A stretch of 59,290 nt of DNA from Roseovarius sp. TE539 (GTDB lineage Bacteria; Pseudomonadota; Alphaproteobacteria; Rhodobacterales; Rhodobacteraceae), in NCBI RefSeq assembly GCF_003298505.1, contig NZ_QNGB01000021.1, positions 1 to 59,290 on the forward strand. The letters are read 5' to 3'. The notes under the pieces were generated by a model. The model had not been told where the DNA came from, did not search any database, and saw nothing but the letters and a program-made list of their open reading frames with translations. Each line of letters opens with the position of its first letter. Within the stretch, counting starts at the first letter, position 1. The position numbers were made by a program, and so were the translations under genes. Positions 56,047 to 59,290 of this stretch are shown here, one piece after another.

Positions 56047-57483
56047 CTACCCGTCGACGAGGCTCCAGAAGCCGTGCTTCCGCCCGTGATTCTCGCGCAG
56101 GGTTGCGAGGAACGATTCATGCGTCGGGTGGTCGCCATAGTCCGCTATGGTGGAATCGCAGGCCGCGCAGTCGGCAAGGTGCCGGGCTGCGTGGCGGTAG
56201 CGTTTCGATTTGGCGCCCCGCAGCGTGTCGTCGATCATCGCGCGGCGCATCAGCGTCGCGGCGAGCGGGTGATCGGCGTCGAGCGCCTCGGCGGCGGGGG
56301 TCAGCGTCTCGAACCTGTTCCCGTCCAGCTCGGCGGCCCGCGCCAGCACCACCCGGGCGGCCCGCGCGGGGGCCGGCCAGTCCACCAGAAACCGGACCGC
56401 CGGGACCGGGTGCGCCTGCGCCTCGACAAAGTCCAGGGCAGCCTCCTCGGCCTCCATGTCCTCGAAATCCGGCAGAAGGGACAGGTACCGCCGCAGCGCC
56501 GGGGCGCTCAGCCCGGCGCGGAAGCGGTCCCACAGGTGGTCCTTCAGCGTGTCGTGATGGCCCAGCTTTTGCAGGCATTCCTCGTAGACCTCGTCGAGAT
56601 CGTGGCGGAACATCCGCGGGCCCTTGGCGTTTTCGGTCGCCCGCGCACGGGTGATGATGCCGTGAGCCTCCTCCACGCGGCCGGCGTCCAGCAGGCGCCG
56701 CGCGACCCCCGGGGCGATCGTGCCATAAGTCAGCTGTTCCTCGGTGTAGCGCGCCATGTAGGCGTCCACGTCGCCCTGGGCATCGGCGATATCGGAGAGG
56801 ATGATCGAGCGGGTGGACTCGCGGTTGCGCTTCACGATCTCTTCGGGCGCGGTGGACAGGCCAAAGCGCCGCCACTTGTCGAGTTCCGCCTGCGCGGGCG
56901 GCGTGTTGGCCCATTGGTTGGTAATCTGCTTGAGATGCGCGAGGCCGTCCGGCCCGAGCGCCTCGGCCGTCGCCGGGATGATCCCGTCGAATTCGCCAAA
57001 ATCCGCTTCGGCTACGGCCTCGAGCACGCGCTCGGCCAGCGCCCTCGGCTCGGCGGTGATCCGGGGCGCGACTGCGCCGATCAGCTCCACCGCCCGGCCC
57101 ATCACGTCGCCGACCGCACCGTTGCTGTCGTCGGTGCGCTCGTGGATCGACGGAGCCAGTTGCAGGAAGGACCAGAGCAGCTCGAAGGTCGTGTCGGCCT
57201 CTTCGGGTGCGATGCGGCTCTCGATCATGTCGAGCAACCCGTCAAGCTCCTTGACCAGCGCGCGCTGCTTGCGCCAATCGAGAAACCCCGAGGCCCGGCG
57301 GAGCGCCGCAAACCGTTTGCGGATGTCGGCGGCGATGTCCTTGGGCCCCTGCGCCGCGCTCAGGGCCATGCGCGCCTGCCGCTGCAGGGCGGCGTTGCCG
57401 GCAACGAGATCAAGCACCAGATCGGCCAGCGCCGCGGCGCCGAGCCGTTCAAGATTTGTCTTGTTCAGTGTTTTGCGAGACAT
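56047..57483 (-). CDS. DUF6880-family protein
   Basis: A 478-residue, mostly alpha-helical soluble protein beginning MSRKTLNKTNLERLGAAALA. The C-terminal RYRHAARHLADCAACDSTIA and HESFLATLRENHGRKHGFWS, with a Cys-x-x-Cys and a Lys/His-rich end, match the DUF6880 family of unknown function. The start at 57483 is chosen as the first Met of the conserved N-terminus. No link with its neighbours is apparent. Confidence 0.85.
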   Translation of the reverse strand: MSRKTLNKTNLERLGAAALADLVLDLVAGNAALQRQARMALSAAQGPKDIAADIRKRFAALRRASGFLDWRKQRALVKELDGLLDMIESRIAPEEADTTFELLWSFLQLAPSIHERTDDSNGAVGDVMGRAVELIGAVAPRITAEPRALAERVLEAVAEADFGEFDGIIPATAEALGPDGLAHLKQITNQWANTPPAQAELDKWRRFGLSTAPEEIVKRNRESTRSIILSDIADAQGDVDAYMARYTEEQLTYGTIAPGVARRLLDAGRVEEAHGIITRARATENAKGPRMFRHDLDEVYEECLQKLGHHDTLKDHLWDRFRAGLSAPALRRYLSLLPDFEDMEAEEAALDFVEAQAHPVPAVRFLVDWPAPARAARVVLARAAELDGNRFETLTPAAEALDADHPLAATLMRRAMIDDTLRGAKSKRYRHAARHLADCAACDSTIADYGDHPTHESFLATLRENHGRKHGFWSLVDG

Positions 57484-57676
57484 GGGTGACAGAGATCCTT
57501 CACAAGAACTTCGGTTGCACATTACATCAAGCTGTCGCAGTGACAATCGACGCATGGGCACGTGATCGGGCACGCGCGATCCTGGTCCGGTCGATCACGG
57601 CAAATCCGGTCTGGTCCGCCCCCCGCGCCAATGCCGCGGGAGCGGCTTTGTCCTTGGGCCGAAAGCAGGCCGTACC

Positions 57677-58390
57677 TCAGAGGCGTGCCCAGATAAGCAA
57701 CCAGAGGCACAGAGCGCTCTCGGCGATCATGGGGACCAGGTAAGCCGGCTCGATCAAACCCGACCAGTCGGGCGCAAAAAGGCGTGTCAAGCTCCCTGTT
57801 GCATAAACGAGGCCCGAAGCTGCGATACCACCTGCGATCACGTTCGGCACATCCGAACGCCAAAGCAGGACCGACATGATCGCACTGTTGACCGCAAAGA
57901 GTATCAGACCGACGTCATAGCCCATTGCATGCAGGTCGGTCATATGCACCGCGATACGCGGCCCATGTGAAAGCGCAGACGCTACACTGCCCAGGGCCAT
58001 CAGGCTGGCGCCGATGAGAAAGGCCTGGCCAAGCCGGAAAACCATGGCGGCGAGTGCCAAAGACTCCGAGATGTGGCGAAGCAGACCGAAAAAGACGAGG
58101 GCAAGCGCGACATCCGCCACCAACATCACCGTGTCTGCCATGAGGCTCAAACGAAGTTGCCCAATGTTGGCGGCAAGTGTCCCGGCGATTTGATCAGGCG
58201 TGCCCTGCAGCAAGGGACCGCGCAAGAACATCTCGGCGGTAAGCCCGCATAGAATGATGGTCAGGTAAAGCGCGCCGGCAAGGCGTACGAGGCGCGGATC
58301 GGCATGAGGCGGTTTGATGTCAGTGTCCTTTCCACGGGCTGAAAACCTTGTAGGCCATGCTTCATCGCTCGTTAATTGAGGATCGCACAC
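57677..58390 (-). CDS. DUF4386 membrane protein
   Basis: A roughly 237-residue protein with six hydrophobic segments. PRLVRLAGALYLTIILCGLT, LMADTVMLVADVALALVFFG and VFRLGQAFLIGASL are typical DUF4386 features. Function is unknown. The GTG at 58390 is the first available start; a later one near residue 20-30 is equally possible because the first 25 residues are polar and not conserved. Confidence 0.85.
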   Translation of the reverse strand: MCDPQLTSDEAWPTRFSARGKDTDIKPPHADPRLVRLAGALYLTIILCGLTAEMFLRGPLLQGTPDQIAGTLAANIGQLRLSLMADTVMLVADVALALVFFGLLRHISESLALAAMVFRLGQAFLIGASLMALGSVASALSHGPRIAVHMTDLHAMGYDVGLILFAVNSAIMSVLLWRSDVPNVIAGGIAASGLVYATGSLTRLFAPDWSGLIEPAYLVPMIAESALCLWLLIWARL

Positions 58391-58435
58391 ATCTTCCGTG
58401 CCTTATTGCATACAATGTTGCCGTCCGGGGTCGTT

Positions 58436-59290
58436 TCACGCCGCTGCGAAGGGGTCGTCGAGGACGCCGACGAGGGGCATGAGGAATTCGCCGGTGTCGG
58501 GGTCGAGGGCCTGGGCATGGAAATCGTCGATGGCGGCCACGGCACCGGGGATGTCGGCCGTGTCCTGGTCCCCGAAGAGCGTCATCGCATCCGCGGCGTT
58601 GTCCACGTCCGTCATCCCCTTGTGCACCGCGAAATAGGCCCCGATATCGACCTTGTCCTCCAGGTAGGCCCGGTCTTCCAGTTGCTGGTCGATGAGATCC
58701 TGCGGGGTGTCCGGCGGCAGGTCCACCTTGGCGCCGCGCAGGACCTGGAGGATGAACTGGTCGCGGCTGACCGCCTCCGCGTCCAGCGCCCCGACCCAGA
58801 ATTCCAGCCCCCCCGCGTCCGAGGCCCGGCCCAGCACATTGTTGTAGACCGTCTCCGCGAAGACCGCGTTGGAGGTGCCGGGCGGGTAGGCGGCCTCGGT
58901 CTCGGGCTGGCCGATGAAGAAGGACGCGATCTCTTCGAGGCTGAAGCCGTTGGCGAAGGCCGAGCCCCAGAAGTAGAGCCCCCCGGAATCCGGCGCGCGG
59001 TTGAAATAGGCGATGTAGAGCTCGATGAAGCTCTCGAACTCCTCCGGCGCCAGGCTGACGGTGTCGGTGACCTTGAAAAGCCCGAAGGGTCCGCCGAAGA
59101 GATCGGTGTCGAAATCCAGGAACTCCATGCCGGCCAGCGTGTCGGTCCCGTTGCCCTCCGCCCGGCGGTCGGTGAGCGTGGTGGCCGCCGGGCTCAGCGT
59201 CAGCGTGTAGCTCGACTGGTCGCCGGAATAGGCACCGGTGTCGAAGCCCGCCCCGCCCTCGAGACGGTCATCGCCCGCGTTGCCGGTCAG
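58436..59290 (-). CDS. C-terminal part of an RTX/DUF4214 calcium-binding protein (runs off window)
   Basis: The frame is open to the window edge. Its first visible residues, TGNAGDDRLEGGAGFDTGAY, are an RTX-type Ca2+-binding nonapeptide repeat. Then a beta region leads to MEFLDFDTDLFGGPFGLFKV and a DUF4214 domain (ELYIAYFNRAPDSGGLYFWG, YNNVLGRASDAGGLEFWVGA). Such proteins are usually secreted by type I systems. An internal ATG at 59128 is not the true start. At least 284 residues belong to this protein. Confidence 0.9.
   Translation of the reverse strand: MTGNAGDDRLEGGAGFDTGAYSGDQSSYTLTLSPAATTLTDRRAEGNGTDTLAGMEFLDFDTDLFGGPFGLFKVTDTVSLAPEEFESFIELYIAYFNRAPDSGGLYFWGSAFANGFSLEEIASFFIGQPETEAAYPPGTSNAVFAETVYNNVLGRASDAGGLEFWVGALDAEAVSRDQFILQVLRGAKVDLPPDTPQDLIDQQLEDRAYLEDKVDIGAYFAVHKGMTDVDNAADAMTLFGDQDTADIPGAVAAIDDFHAQALDPDTGEFLMPLVGVLDDPFAAA

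Overview
The window is high-GC DNA from an anoxygenic phototrophic alphaproteobacterium, most likely a marine member of the Rhodobacterales. The reasons are the order of the photosynthesis genes (crtA-bchIDO, crtIB-tspO, crtCD, crtEF, bchCXYZ, pufQBALMC, dxs), a pufC in place of pufX, the complete spheroidene/spheroidenone carotenoid set, TGT-N12-ACA operators of the PpsR/CrtJ type, and an N-type ATPase operon. The genus cannot be fixed from the sequence. The PufC carries only three haem motifs, as described for Rhodovulum sulfidophilum.

Positions 1-24635 hold most of the photosynthesis gene cluster. The tail of an IS5-type transposase touches the window edge beside dxs. On the minus strand lies the superoperon crtE-crtF-bchC-bchX-bchY-bchZ-pufQ-pufB-pufA-pufL-pufM-pufC-dxs. 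crtD and crtC run divergently from crtE. tspO-crtB-crtI run on the minus strand, and crtA-bchI-bchD-bchO run on the plus strand, followed by a zinc-ribbon methyltransferase coupled to a Hen1-like RNA methyltransferase. Paired TGT-N12-ACA operators sit in front of bchC, between crtE and crtD, and (one perfect, one degenerate) between crtI and crtA. The puh, bchFNBHLM, acsF and ppsR genes are not in the window.

Positions 24636-29628 are an accessory stretch: an exopolysaccharide-type sugar transferase, a small secreted protein, two tandem sulfotransferases and a porin with a clear intrinsic terminator. Positions 29629-35281 are a protocatechuate/beta-ketoadipate block on the minus strand (aldehyde dehydrogenase, a second carboxymuconolactone-decarboxylase-like gene, pcaC, pcaH, pcaG, a DUF849/BKACE enzyme, pcaB) without pcaD. 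Positions 35700-37814 hold a twice-deleted znuA remnant behind a Zur-like box, then zevA/zevB-like metal transport genes. A secreted caspase-like protein follows at 37936-39459.

Positions 39606-51594 form a cation-handling island: a P2-type cation ATPase, two small genes (one interrupted by TAG), a full N-type F1Fo ATPase operon atpDCQRBEFAG with a CPA2-type antiporter gene embedded between atpQ and atpR, and a dodecin. Positions 51704-52140 are debris (IS630 transposase fragment joined to a DUF3489 fragment). Positions 52314-55679 hold a divergent cytochrome b561/PepSY versus PepSY/response regulator/histidine kinase set. The window ends with DUF6880, DUF4386 and the C-terminal part of an RTX/DUF4214 protein that runs off the edge.
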